NCBI RefSeq assembly: GCF_030816615.1
Contig: NZ_JAUSYD010000001.1
Span: 4,238,501-4,302,500 of the forward strand
Source of the DNA: Streptomyces sp. B1I3
GTDB taxonomy: Bacteria; Actinomycetota; Actinomycetes; Streptomycetales; Streptomycetaceae
DNA: 64,000 bases
Direction: 5' to 3'
Shown here one piece after another: positions 23,874-31,993 of the stretch (its first letter is position 1; each line of letters begins with the position of its first letter). A model generated the notes under the pieces. That model was not told where the DNA came from and did not search any database. It was given only the letters and a program-made list of their open reading frames with translations. The position numbers were made by a program, and so were the translations under genes.

Positions 23874-25073
23874 TCAGTGTGATGTGAGGCCCTTCAGACG
23901 GGTGACCGCCTCGGCGAGTACAGCCGTGCTCTTGCAGAACGCGAACCGGACGAACGGCGCGCCCTGTTCCCGGTGGTCGTAGAAGACGGCGTTCGGGATG
24001 GCCACGACACCGCACCGCTCGGGTAGCTCACGGCAGAACGCGAAGCCGTCCCGCTCCCCGCCGAGCGGGCGGATGTCGGTGGTGACGAAGTAGGTGCCTG
24101 CGGGCCTGTAGACCCCGAAACCGGCCTCGGCGAGGCCGGTGCTCAGCAGGTCCCGCTTGGCGCGCAGGTCCGCGCCCAGCTCGGTGAAGTACGCGGTGGG
24201 CAGCCGGAGCGCCTCGGCGACGGCGTACTGGAGGGGGCCGCCGGAGACGTACGTCAGGAACTGTTTGACGGAGCGGACCGCGGTGACCAGTTCGCGGCTC
24301 GCGGTGATCCAGCCGACCTTCCAGCCGGTGAACGAGAACGTCTTGCCGGCACTGCTGACGGTGACCGTGCGCTCCCGCATGCCGGGGAAGGAGGCGAGCG
24401 GGATGTGCTCGCCCTCGAAGACCACGTGCTCGTACACCTCGTCGGTGATGACGAGGAGGTCGCGCTCGCAGGCGAGTTCGGCGACGGCGGCCAGTTCGGC
24501 ACGGGTCAGGACGGTGCCGGTGGGGTTGTGCGGCGTGTTGAGCAGGATCAGCCGGGTGCGGGGCGTGACGGCGGCGCGGAGCTCGTCGAGGTCGAGCCCG
24601 TAGGCGCCGTCGTGCGGGCGCAGCGTGACGGGGACCCTGGTCCCGCCCGCCATGGCGATGCAGGCGGCGTACGAGTCGTAGTAGGGCTCCAGGGCGATGA
24701 CCTCGTCACCCGGCTCGAGGAGGGCCAGCAGGGCGGCGGCCACGGCTTCCGTGGCGCCCGTGGTGACCAGGACCTCCGTGTCGGGGTCGTACGTCAGGCC
24801 GTACCACCGCTGCTGGTGCTCCGTGACCGCGGTGCGCAGCTCGGGCACGCCGGGGCCCGGTGGGTACTGGTTCCCCTGCCCGGCGCGCAGGGCACGGACC
24901 GCGGCCTCGCGGACCTCGTCGGGGCCGTCGGTGTCCGGGAAGCCCTGGCCGAGGTTGATCGAGCCGGTCCGTGCGGCCAGCGCCGACATCTCCGCGAAGA
25001 TCGTCGTACCGAACGCGGCGAGGCGGCGGTTGAGCAGCGGTCGTCCCTGCGGTGGCTGTGTCATGAGCGCCAT
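23874..25073 (-). CDS. PLP-dependent aminotransferase, class I/II
   Basis: The 399-residue fold-type I aminotransferase has GSINLGQGFPDTDGPDEVRE near residue 37, LNTPHNPTGTVLTRAEL near 180, VITDEVYEHVVF (Asp binding the PLP nitrogen) near 210, the Schiff-base lysine in SSAGKTFSFTGWKVGW near 240, and a C-terminal Arg in FVRFAFCKS. It groups by eye with kynurenine/methionine/glutamine-type transaminases, and DapC-like activity is also possible; the substrate is not determined. ATG 25064 (MTQPPQGRP) is an alternative start nine bases in. It is monocistronic and convergent with ybjN. Confidence 0.87.
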   Translation of the reverse strand: MALMTQPPQGRPLLNRRLAAFGTTIFAEMSALAARTGSINLGQGFPDTDGPDEVREAAVRALRAGQGNQYPPGPGVPELRTAVTEHQQRWYGLTYDPDTEVLVTTGATEAVAAALLALLEPGDEVIALEPYYDSYAACIAMAGGTRVPVTLRPHDGAYGLDLDELRAAVTPRTRLILLNTPHNPTGTVLTRAELAAVAELACERDLLVITDEVYEHVVFEGEHIPLASFPGMRERTVTVSSAGKTFSFTGWKVGWITASRELVTAVRSVKQFLTYVSGGPLQYAVAEALRLPTAYFTELGADLRAKRDLLSTGLAEAGFGVYRPAGTYFVTTDIRPLGGERDGFAFCRELPERCGVVAIPNAVFYDHREQGAPFVRFAFCKSTAVLAEAVTRLKGLTSH

Positions 25074-25190
25074 CCTGTGCCGAAGCTCTGGAGTTGCTCA
25101 AGTCGGCTTTGGCTCCGGCGGGCCATGGGAATCCCCCGGTCAGCGAAGAAGCGGGGACCTCGCTTCGGGGGAGAGAAGGATGTGAGGTCG

Positions 25191-25478
25191 ATGACCTTGT
25201 TCATCGTGGTGGCTGTGCTGGTGATCGTGGTGGTGGGACTGATCGCGCTCATAGCGGGCTCGGGCGGCAGCGGGGATCCGCTGGCGGCCCGGGGCGGGCG
25301 CCATGGCCGGCGGGGGTCGGGCGGGGGCGGTTCCGGGGGTGCCGACGGGGGCAGCTGGTGGAGCGGGGACAGCGGTGACAGCGGGGCCGGTCATTCCGGA
25401 GGCCACTCGTGCGGGGGTGGCGGTCACTCGTGCGGCGGTGGGGGCGGCTGTGGCGGTGGCGGCGGCGGGGGTGACTGA
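25191..25478 (+). CDS. Membrane-anchored Gly/Cys/His-rich small protein
   Basis: The 95-residue protein has one N-terminal membrane segment (TLFIVVAVLVIVVVGLIALI) and a long Gly/Ser-rich tail ending with regularly spaced Cys and His: GGHSCGGGGHSCGGGGGCGG. The tail could bind metal. Orientation suggests that the tail lies outside or inside depending on anchoring, which is not decidable; I do not know a function. AGAAGGA precedes the ATG at a distance. It starts just upstream of the aminotransferase promoter region, divergent from it, and is followed by a terminator. Confidence 0.65.
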   Translation: MTLFIVVAVLVIVVVGLIALIAGSGGSGDPLAARGGRHGRRGSGGGGSGGADGGSWWSGDSGDSGAGHSGGHSCGGGGHSCGGGGGCGGGGGGGD

Positions 25479-25531
25479 ACCGTCCCTCCCGTCCCTGCCC
25501 GCCCGCGCAGCGGGGATGTTGGGTCCGTGAG

Positions 25532-25566
25532 GTGCCCGGTGGGTCGAACTCCCGCCGGGCACTTCT
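25532..25566 (+). terminator. Terminator after the Gly/Cys-rich gene
   Basis: GTGCCCGGTGGG (25532-25543) pairs with CCCGCCGGGCAC (25551-25562) with one wobble, followed by TTCTTT. The rest of the 318-base gap to the next gene holds no other feature that I can support. Confidence 0.75.
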
Positions 25567-25796
25567 TTGTTGGACCGCACAGGGAACACCTGAACCGTAC
25601 TGCCCCCTGAGGGATGGAAACCCCGTCAAGTTGGGTAAAACCGCTGCGAGTGCGGGTACTTCATGATTCCCTCGCTGTAGAGAACATTCAGCCCTCGGAC
25701 CCCAGTTGGGCCGGATCGGGCGTTCCCCTCCCCCATGTGCGCCGCACCGGGGACGCCTCCTGTCCACGTGTCCATGTGTGTTTGCGGAGCCGACCC

Positions 25797-26318
25797 ATGC
25801 TCACGACCCTCCAGACCGCCTATTCCGACACCCGTGCCGCCGATCTGGCCTGGACGCTGGGGTGCGAGCCGCTGCCCGCCCTCGCCGTGCTCGACCTCCG
25901 GCTCGGCGGCTCCGAGCTGCAGCTCAGGCTGCTCGGCGCCTCCCACCAGGTGCTGCTGGAGGAGGAGCGCGGTACGTGCTCCGAGACCGTCGCCTGCATG
26001 CCGGGCAGCAGCACGCCCTTGCCGCTCGGAGTCGCCAAGCGGCTGGGCGACTGGGAGTACCAATTCGCGGCGCGCGTCGAGACGCTCTCCGAGGGCTCGT
26101 TCGCGGGGCGCGCGCAGGAGCTGCTCGCGCTGGTGGCCGACCACCCGCACGGCCTCGCGGGGACGTTCCCCGGCAGCCCGTACGCCTTCACGGCGATGCT
26201 GGCGCAGTGCACGGAGGGTCAGGTGCGGTGGCGCACCTGGCACGCGTACCCGCAGGAGGGGCAGCTGGTGGTCACCCGGACCCGGGTGGGTGTGCGGACG
26301 GCGGCGCGGGTGCCCTGA
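25797..26318 (+). CDS. DUF2617-type protein
   Basis: The 173-residue protein looks like the actinobacterial DUF2617 family: TLQTAYSDTRAADLAWTLGC at the start, ETVACMPG near residue 60 and GSPYAFTAMLAQ near 125. There is no signal peptide or membrane segment. The function is unknown. I chose ATG 25797, where the family begins, with GCGGAG upstream; an upstream extension to 25614 is unsupported. The spermidine-synthase-like fusion gene follows after 103 bases in the same direction, and the two are often neighbours in Streptomyces (from memory), suggesting a shared role. Confidence 0.72.
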   Translation: MLTTLQTAYSDTRAADLAWTLGCEPLPALAVLDLRLGGSELQLRLLGASHQVLLEEERGTCSETVACMPGSSTPLPLGVAKRLGDWEYQFAARVETLSEGSFAGRAQELLALVADHPHGLAGTFPGSPYAFTAMLAQCTEGQVRWRTWHAYPQEGQLVVTRTRVGVRTAARVP

Positions 26319-26421
26319 GCGGCGGGGGAGCGCCGGTGCGGGGCGGGGGGTGCGGGGGGAGCCGCACTTGCACCCGTGTGGGTGACAATCCGCGACGTTC
26401 CCGTCACGTAGCGTCTGTTTC

Positions 26422-28020
26422 ATGATCGACCACCAGGTGTCGCTGCGGGGGAGCACGACGCGGCTTCCGGTGCGGCCCAGGACCGGCCGCCTCCTCGTGC
26501 TGGCCGCGGTCTTCATCTGCGCCGCGTGCGGGCTGGTGTACGAGCTGGAGCTCGTCGCGCTGGCCTCCTACCTCATCGGCGACTCGGTCACGCAGGCCTC
26601 CGTGGTGCTCTCCGTGATGGTGTTCGCGATGGGTATCGGCTCGCTCCTCGCGAAACGTTTACGCAGCCGCGCCGCCGTGGGGTTCGGGCTGATCGAGGCC
26701 GCCCTCGCACTGGTGGGCGGAGCCTCGGCGCTCGTCCTGTACGCGTCGTTCGCGTGGCTCGGGGAGTCGCGCTGCGCGCTGGTCGGCTTCTCGCTGGCCA
26801 TCGGCGTCCTGATCGGTGCGGAGATCCCCCTGCTGATGACGCTGATCCAGCGGGTCGACCGGCAGGACGCGGGCGGGGCCGTCGCGGACCTCTTCGCCGC
26901 CGACTACGTCGGCGCGCTGGTCGGCGGGCTCGCCTTTCCGTTCCTCCTGCTTCCGATGATGGGCCAGCTCTCCGGTGCGCTGTTCACCGGCGCGGTCAAC
27001 GCGGCGGCGGGCGGTGCGCTGGTGCTGTGGGTGTTCCGGCGGGACCTGGGCACCGGGTCGCGCCGGCTGCTAATCGTCGTCAACGTCACGGTGATCGCCC
27101 TGCTGGCCACGGCGTCCGTGCTGGTCGACGACTTCGAGAGGGCGGCGCGGCGCGCTGTGTACGGCGCCGATGTGCGGGTGGCCCTGCGGACCGAGGTGCA
27201 GGAGGTCGTCCTCACCGGGGCCGTACGGGGCCCGCTCGGCCTGTACGTGGACGGCCGGCTGCGGGTCAGCTCCCGCGACGAGCACCGCTACCACGAGGCG
27301 CTGGTGCACCCGGCGATGAAAGGGACCCACCGGCGGGTGCTGGTCCTGGGCGGGGGCGACGGGCTGGCCGCACGCGAGGTGCTGCGCTATCCGGACGTCG
27401 AGTCCGTCGTCGTGGTCGAACTCGATCCGGAGGTCGCCCGGCTGGCCCGCACGGACCCGGCCCTCTCCGGGCTGAACGGGCACGCCCTCGATGACCCGCG
27501 GCTGACGACCGCCACCGGGGACGCGTTCACCTGGCTCCGGGACACGCGCGACCGGTACGACGTGGTGATCTCGGACCTGCCCGATCCGGGCATCACGGCC
27601 AGTACGAAGCTCTACTCCGCCGAGTTCTACGGCCTGGTCGCCCGGTCCCTGACTCCGGGCGGGCGGCTGGCGGTGCACGCGGGGACGCCGGACAGCGGAC
27701 CGACGACGTTCTGGACGGTGGAGGCGTCGATGCGCGCGGGCGGCATGGTGACACGCCCGTACCGCATCGAGGGACGGCTCACCGGTTTCGCGGCGGGACC
27801 CGACCGGTCGCCGGGGACGTCGGGCGTGCCGCACGACTGGGGGTTCGTGCTGGCCGCCGCCCACGGGGTGGGGCGGCTCGGCACCGACCCGGGGGCGCCC
27901 GCGCTGCGGTCGCTGGGAGATCGGGAGCTGGCGGTGGCCGGGCGGTCCGCAGAGCGCCTGCGGCGGCGTGAGGTGCTCCCGTCGACGCTGGTGCACCCGC
28001 GGTACCGGGAGCCGCGGTGA
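26422..28020 (+). CDS. Membrane-fused polyamine aminopropyltransferase-like protein
   Basis: The 532-residue protein joins seven N-terminal membrane segments (about residues 20-230, LLVLAAVFICAACGLVYELE onward) to a cytoplasmic spermidine/spermine-synthase fold. The Rossmann core has VLVLGGGDGLAAREVLRYPD near 310, VVVVELDPEV, and DLPDPG near 390, where spermidine synthases use an Asp that contacts the amine. It probably transfers a group from an S-adenosyl donor, but the substrate is unknown; such fusion proteins are widespread in actinomycetes and largely uncharacterised. ATG 26422 opens at MIDHQVSLRG. Confidence 0.85.
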   Translation: MIDHQVSLRGSTTRLPVRPRTGRLLVLAAVFICAACGLVYELELVALASYLIGDSVTQASVVLSVMVFAMGIGSLLAKRLRSRAAVGFGLIEAALALVGGASALVLYASFAWLGESRCALVGFSLAIGVLIGAEIPLLMTLIQRVDRQDAGGAVADLFAADYVGALVGGLAFPFLLLPMMGQLSGALFTGAVNAAAGGALVLWVFRRDLGTGSRRLLIVVNVTVIALLATASVLVDDFERAARRAVYGADVRVALRTEVQEVVLTGAVRGPLGLYVDGRLRVSSRDEHRYHEALVHPAMKGTHRRVLVLGGGDGLAAREVLRYPDVESVVVVELDPEVARLARTDPALSGLNGHALDDPRLTTATGDAFTWLRDTRDRYDVVISDLPDPGITASTKLYSAEFYGLVARSLTPGGRLAVHAGTPDSGPTTFWTVEASMRAGGMVTRPYRIEGRLTGFAAGPDRSPGTSGVPHDWGFVLAAAHGVGRLGTDPGAPALRSLGDRELAVAGRSAERLRRREVLPSTLVHPRYREPR

Positions 28021-28102
28021 CCAGGGGGCGGGGGTGATCCGTGAGGAGCCGGAGGTGGGGAAGCGCTGACGGGACGGCCGGGGCTGGGTAGGCTCGGACG
28101 AT

Positions 28103-29161
28103 ATGGAGCATGAGGTGTTCGTTCCGGTTCCGGTCGCGTCCCTTCGACGGACGCTGGGTGATCCTGCGCGGGTGGCGCGCTGTGTCCCGGGATTCCAGCA
28201 GGACGCCGACGCGGCCGCGGGCCCGCTGGCGGGCCGGCTGAAGCTCCGGATCGGCGGCCACACGATCACGTACCGCGGGGCGCTGGTCCTGCGGCCCGCC
28301 GACGGGGGCAGCGGCTTCTCCGTGACGGGGGAGGGCGTGGAGGCCAGGGGCACGGGCTCGGCGAAGCTGGCCCTGACGATCGGCCTCACCGAGTCGGACG
28401 GCGGCACGACGATCGGGTTCGCCGGGACGGTGAGCGGTGAAGGCCGCATCGTGGACCAGGGGGAGGACGCGGCCCTCGCAGCGGCGCACCGGCTGCTGGA
28501 CCGCCTGACGCAGCAGCTGGTGACGGAGTCCCTGGCCTCCCGGGACGGGGACGAGGCGGCGGCGGACGCGGCGCCCGGGGGGCGTGCGGCATCCGACGCC
28601 GCGGACCGGCCGACGGGGGACGCGTCGACCACCGGTCCCGCCTCCGTCGATGCGCCCGGTGACGATGCGACGTCCGTGGATGCGCCGGGTGACGATGCGA
28701 CGTCCGCCGGAGCTCCCGCCGCTGACGCCGCTGACGCCCCGTCCGCCGCATCGTCCACCGCCGACGCGCCGTCGTCCGCCGGGCCACCGTCGTCGCAGTC
28801 GCCGCCGTCCGGGGAACGGTCCTCGGAGAGGCGTGCGTCCCAGGAACCGCCCCCCGAGGAGGAGCCGGGCAAGGAGTCGGTGTTCGACGCGCCCGTGCCG
28901 CCGCCGTCGCTCGACCCGTCGGCAGAGCTGGAGTTCACCGTGCCGGACGAACCGCCGGCCGAGGCCGCGCACGCCCGCCGCACGATGATCGGCCGTAGCA
29001 CGGAGGAGGTCGACCACGCGCCGCCGCGCGGCCGGTACGCGCCCGTGCCCTCACCCGACACGAGCACTGCGGGCATCGCGCTGCGCTGGGCCGCCCCGGC
29101 GGCCGCCCTGGCCATCGCCTCGGCCGTCGTGGTCGGCCGGGCCCTGCGACGCCGACGGTGA
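28103..29161 (+). CDS. CoxG-like SRPBCC protein with disordered linker and C-terminal anchor
   Basis: The 352-residue protein has an N-terminal CoxG/SRPBCC lipid- or ligand-binding domain (about 1-145; VPVASLRRTLGDPARVARCV, then GEGRIVDQGEDAALAAAHRL), a long low-complexity Ala/Asp/Pro/Ser linker (150-310; an APGDDATSVDAPGDDATS repeat) and one C-terminal membrane segment (ALRWAAPAAALAIASAVVVG), giving a tail-anchored layout. CoxG recruits CO dehydrogenase to the membrane in carboxydotrophs, but no cox genes are nearby, so this is a more general membrane-tethered SRPBCC protein. The function is unknown. Confidence 0.77.
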   Translation: MEHEVFVPVPVASLRRTLGDPARVARCVPGFQQDADAAAGPLAGRLKLRIGGHTITYRGALVLRPADGGSGFSVTGEGVEARGTGSAKLALTIGLTESDGGTTIGFAGTVSGEGRIVDQGEDAALAAAHRLLDRLTQQLVTESLASRDGDEAAADAAPGGRAASDAADRPTGDASTTGPASVDAPGDDATSVDAPGDDATSAGAPAADAADAPSAASSTADAPSSAGPPSSQSPPSGERSSERRASQEPPPEEEPGKESVFDAPVPPPSLDPSAELEFTVPDEPPAEAAHARRTMIGRSTEEVDHAPPRGRYAPVPSPDTSTAGIALRWAAPAAALAIASAVVVGRALRRRR

Positions 29162-29287
29162 GGCGGGGTCCGGTGCACCCGGGCGTTTCCTGCCCGCCCC
29201 GTGCCCCCGCGGCGTGACGGCGCGGCAGCGCGCGCCGATCCGCGAGGACGGCGGGCCGCCCCCCGTCCACGCCAGTAGTGTCGTGGG

Positions 29288-30082
29288 GTGAGCAGAGCTG
29301 AGAAGAGCGTCCGGCTGACCGCCGGCGACGTCGAGTTGACCGTTGACCCCGTTCATGGCTGCCGGATCAGCAGCCTGCGCATCCGAGGCGCCGAACTGCT
29401 GCGTCAGGGTGAGCGGTACGGCTGCTTCCCGATGGTGCCGTGGTGCGGCCGCACCGGGAACGGCCAGTTCCGCAACGGCGGAGAGCTGCACCAGCTGCCG
29501 CTGAACTCGCCGCCGCACGCCATCCACGGCACAGGCCGCGACACCGCGTGGCAGCCCGCCCGGCAGGACGACGCGGAGGCGGCCTTCTTCTACGACCTGA
29601 CCGACCCCTGGCCGTACGAGGGGCGCGTGACGCAGTCCTTCGAGCTGACGGAGGATTCACTGACGCTCCGTCTCGGCGTCGAGACCTATGGGGACTCCTT
29701 TCCGGCGCAGGCCGGCTGGCATCCCTGGTTCCTCCGGAACCTCGGGGGCCAGGACGTGCGGGTCGACTTCGACGCCGCCTGGCAGGAGGAGCGGGGCGAC
29801 GACCACCTCCCGACCGGCCGGCGTATCGACCCCCTTCCCGGCCCGTGGGACGACTGCTTCGGGATGCCCGAGGGCGTCGATGTGAAGCTCACCTGGCCCG
29901 AGCAGCTGGAGCTGACGGTCAGGAGCCGGGACGAGTGGGTGGTGATCTACGACGAGCAGGCCGAGGCGGTATGCGTGGAGCCGCAGTCCGGACCTCCCGA
30001 CGGGCTGAACACGGCCCCCCGGCTGGTCACGCCGATCGATCCCCTGGAGATCGGGACGACATGGAGCTGGGTGCGGCTCTGA
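29288..30082 (+). CDS. Aldose 1-epimerase family protein
   Basis: The 264-residue beta-sandwich protein matches the galactose mutarotase family: MVPWCGRTGNGQF near residue 50, HAIHGTGRDTAW near 78 (the first catalytic His region), AGWHPWF near 140 (second His) and ETQ-like EPQSGPPDGLN near 235. It interconverts anomers of free hexoses or hexose phosphates; the exact sugar cannot be told. The GTG start follows the CoxG-like gene by 126 bases, and pyrE follows after 39 bases. Confidence 0.85.
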   Translation: MSRAEKSVRLTAGDVELTVDPVHGCRISSLRIRGAELLRQGERYGCFPMVPWCGRTGNGQFRNGGELHQLPLNSPPHAIHGTGRDTAWQPARQDDAEAAFFYDLTDPWPYEGRVTQSFELTEDSLTLRLGVETYGDSFPAQAGWHPWFLRNLGGQDVRVDFDAAWQEERGDDHLPTGRRIDPLPGPWDDCFGMPEGVDVKLTWPEQLELTVRSRDEWVVIYDEQAEAVCVEPQSGPPDGLNTAPRLVTPIDPLEIGTTWSWVRL

Positions 30083-30121
30083 GCCGGCCGCGCGGCGCCC
30101 ACGGCCCCGGCCGTTACCCTC

Positions 30122-30667
30122 ATGGGCATGACTGACGTACGCGCTGAGCTGCTCCAGCAGATCAAGGACAAGGCCGTGGTGCACGGCAAGGTGACCCTCT
30201 CCTCGGGTCTGGAAGCCGACTGGTACATCGACCTGCGCCGGATCACGCTGGACGGCACGGCCGCGCCGCTGGTCGGCCAGGTGATGCTCGATGCCACCGC
30301 CGCCCTGGACTTCGACTGCGTCGGTGGTCTGACCCTGGGCGCCGACCCGGTCGCCACCTCGATGCTGCACGCTTCCGCGGCACGGGGGAAGAGCCTGGAC
30401 GCCTTCGTCGTCCGTAAGGCACAGAAGGCGCACGGGATGCAGCGCCGCATCGAGGGCACCGACGTCAAGGGCCGCCGCTGCCTGGTGGTCGAGGACACCT
30501 CGACGACCGGTGGTTCGCCGCTGACGGCGGTGGAGGCGGTGCGCAATGCCGGAGGCGAGGTCGTGGCCGTTGCCGTGATCGTCGAGCGGGGCGCCGCTCC
30601 GGCGATCGCCGAGGCCGGCCTGCCGTACGTGAACGTCTACTCCGTGGCAGACCTCGACCTGTCCTGA
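30122..30667 (+). CDS. pyrE: Orotate phosphoribosyltransferase
   Basis: The 181-residue enzyme makes orotidine 5'-phosphate from orotate and PRPP in pyrimidine synthesis. It shows HGKVTLSSGLEADWYIDLRR near residue 22 (orotate binding), the Lys-rich flexible loop FVVRKAQKAHGMQRR near 100 and the PRPP motif RCLVVEDTSTTGGSPLTAVE near 120. ATG 30122 may serve a leaderless message (TTACCCT box just upstream); ATG 30128 is an equally plausible start. It is followed by the palindrome with the parS sequence. Confidence 0.95.
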   Translation: MGMTDVRAELLQQIKDKAVVHGKVTLSSGLEADWYIDLRRITLDGTAAPLVGQVMLDATAALDFDCVGGLTLGADPVATSMLHASAARGKSLDAFVVRKAQKAHGMQRRIEGTDVKGRRCLVVEDTSTTGGSPLTAVEAVRNAGGEVVAVAVIVERGAAPAIAEAGLPYVNVYSVADLDLS

Positions 30668-30682
30668 CCTGGCGTTTCTCGG

Positions 30683-30718
30683 CAGCGGGCCAGGTTTCAC
30701 GTGAAACCTGGCCCGCTG
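30683..30718. terminator. Perfect 36-bp palindrome, terminator-like
   Basis: The 18-base arms (30683-30700 and 30701-30718) are perfectly complementary with no spacer. It lies right after the pyrE stop, where a terminator is expected, but there is no U-tract and a loopless stem would need to open several central pairs. The centre is a parS-type sequence, listed separately. Confidence 0.7.
30694..30707. other. parS-like ParB binding site
   Basis: GTTTCACGTGAAAC is an exact match to the 14-bp parS consensus of Streptomyces and other bacteria. Most parS sites cluster near oriC, but a few are elsewhere on Streptomyces chromosomes. Here it is the centre of the longer palindrome after pyrE. Confidence 0.8.
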
Positions 30719-30833
30719 CGCGACGGGCGGGGTGGAGCCGGGGCGGGAGTCTGGGAAGATGGGGGCGACGATGACGTCGCCCCCAGGTCAGGGACCAAGC
30801 ACTGCACACCCGCACATCCCAAGGAGCGGACAG

Positions 30834-31865
30834 ATGCCCATCGCAACCCCCGAGGTCTACGCCGAGATGCTCGACCGGGCGAAGGCAGGCAAGTTCGCCT
30901 ACCCGGCCATCAATGTGACGTCGACCCAGACCCTGCACGCTGCGCTGCGCGGCTTCGCGGAGGCGGAGAGCGACGGCATCGTCCAGATCTCCACCGGTGG
31001 GGCCGAATTCCTGGGCGGCCAGTACAACAAGGACATGGTGACGGGCGCTGTGGCCCTCGCCGAGTTCGCGCACATCGTCGCCGCCAAGTACGACATCACG
31101 GTCGCGCTGCACACCGACCACTGCCCCAAGGACAAGCTGGACGGTTACGTACGTCCGCTGCTCGACGTCTCCGCCGAGCGTGTCGCCAAGGGTCTCAACC
31201 CGCTCTTCCAGTCCCACATGTGGGACGGTTCGGCCGAGACCCTTGCCGACAACCTGGCCATCGGCCAGGAGCTGCTCGCCAAGGCCGCCGCCGCGAAGAT
31301 CATCCTCGAGGTCGAGATCACCCCGACCGGTGGCGAGGAGGACGGCGTCACGCACGAGATCAACGACGAGCTGTACACGACCGTCGACGATGCCCTGCGC
31401 ACCGCCGAGGCGCTCGGTCTGGGCGAGAAGGGCCGCTACCTGCTGGCCGCGTCCTTCGGGAACGTCCACGGCGTCTACAAGCCGGGCAACGTCGTCCTGC
31501 GTCCCGAGCTCCTCAAGGACCTGCAGGAGGGCGTCGGAGCCAAGTACGGCAAGGCGGCGGGCAGCCAGCCCTTCGACTTCGTCTTCCATGGCGGCTCGGG
31601 CTCCACGGCCGAGGAGATCGCCACCGCGCTGGAGAACGGCGTCGTGAAGATGAACCTCGACACCGACACGCAGTACGCATTCACGCGGCCGATCGTGGAC
31701 CACGTGTTCCGGAACTACGACGGTGTGCTGAAGGTCGACGGCGAGGTCGGCAACAAGAAGGTCTACGACCCGCGCAGCTGGGGCAAGTCCGCCGAGGGGG
31801 GCATGGCCAAGCGCGTCACGGAGGCCTGCGCCAACCTGCGCTCCTCGGGCACGAAGCTCAAGTAG
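30834..31865 (+). CDS. fba: Class II fructose-bisphosphate aldolase
   Basis: The 343-residue zinc enzyme splits fructose 1,6-bisphosphate in glycolysis. Seen are VALHTDHCPKDKL near residue 95 (Zn and catalytic residues), SHMWDGSAETLADN near 125, VHGVYKPGNV near 210, FHGGSGSTAEEI near 250 and KMNLDTDTQYAFTRP near 270. I chose ATG 30834 (MPIATPEVYAEML), preceded by AAGGAG; the longer upstream frame has no support. A terminator follows. The long (class IIA) form fits actinomycetes. Confidence 0.96.
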   Translation: MPIATPEVYAEMLDRAKAGKFAYPAINVTSTQTLHAALRGFAEAESDGIVQISTGGAEFLGGQYNKDMVTGAVALAEFAHIVAAKYDITVALHTDHCPKDKLDGYVRPLLDVSAERVAKGLNPLFQSHMWDGSAETLADNLAIGQELLAKAAAAKIILEVEITPTGGEEDGVTHEINDELYTTVDDALRTAEALGLGEKGRYLLAASFGNVHGVYKPGNVVLRPELLKDLQEGVGAKYGKAAGSQPFDFVFHGGSGSTAEEIATALENGVVKMNLDTDTQYAFTRPIVDHVFRNYDGVLKVDGEVGNKKVYDPRSWGKSAEGGMAKRVTEACANLRSSGTKLK

Positions 31866-31924
31866 CCACGGCGCTAGAGCAGCCACGGCGCTCGATCGCA
31901 CGGACGTACGTCACGGACGTACGC

Positions 31925-31966
31925 GTGGGCCCGGTCTCCCTTTTCGTCCCGGGAGGCCGGGCCCAC
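31925..31966 (+). terminator. Terminator after fba
   Basis: GTGGGCCCGG (31925-31934) and CCGGGCCCAC (31957-31966) enclose TCTCCC/GGGAGG as a continuing stem with a TTTTCGT loop, forming a long hairpin. Confidence 0.8.
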
Positions 31967-31993
31967 GGCCGTACCGGTGAGGAAGGGCCACCT

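Noticed and set aside
27070..29178. Minus-strand open frame opposite the spermidine-synthase-like and CoxG-like genes
   Set aside because: Low-complexity product without motifs; the opposite strand has recognisable domains.
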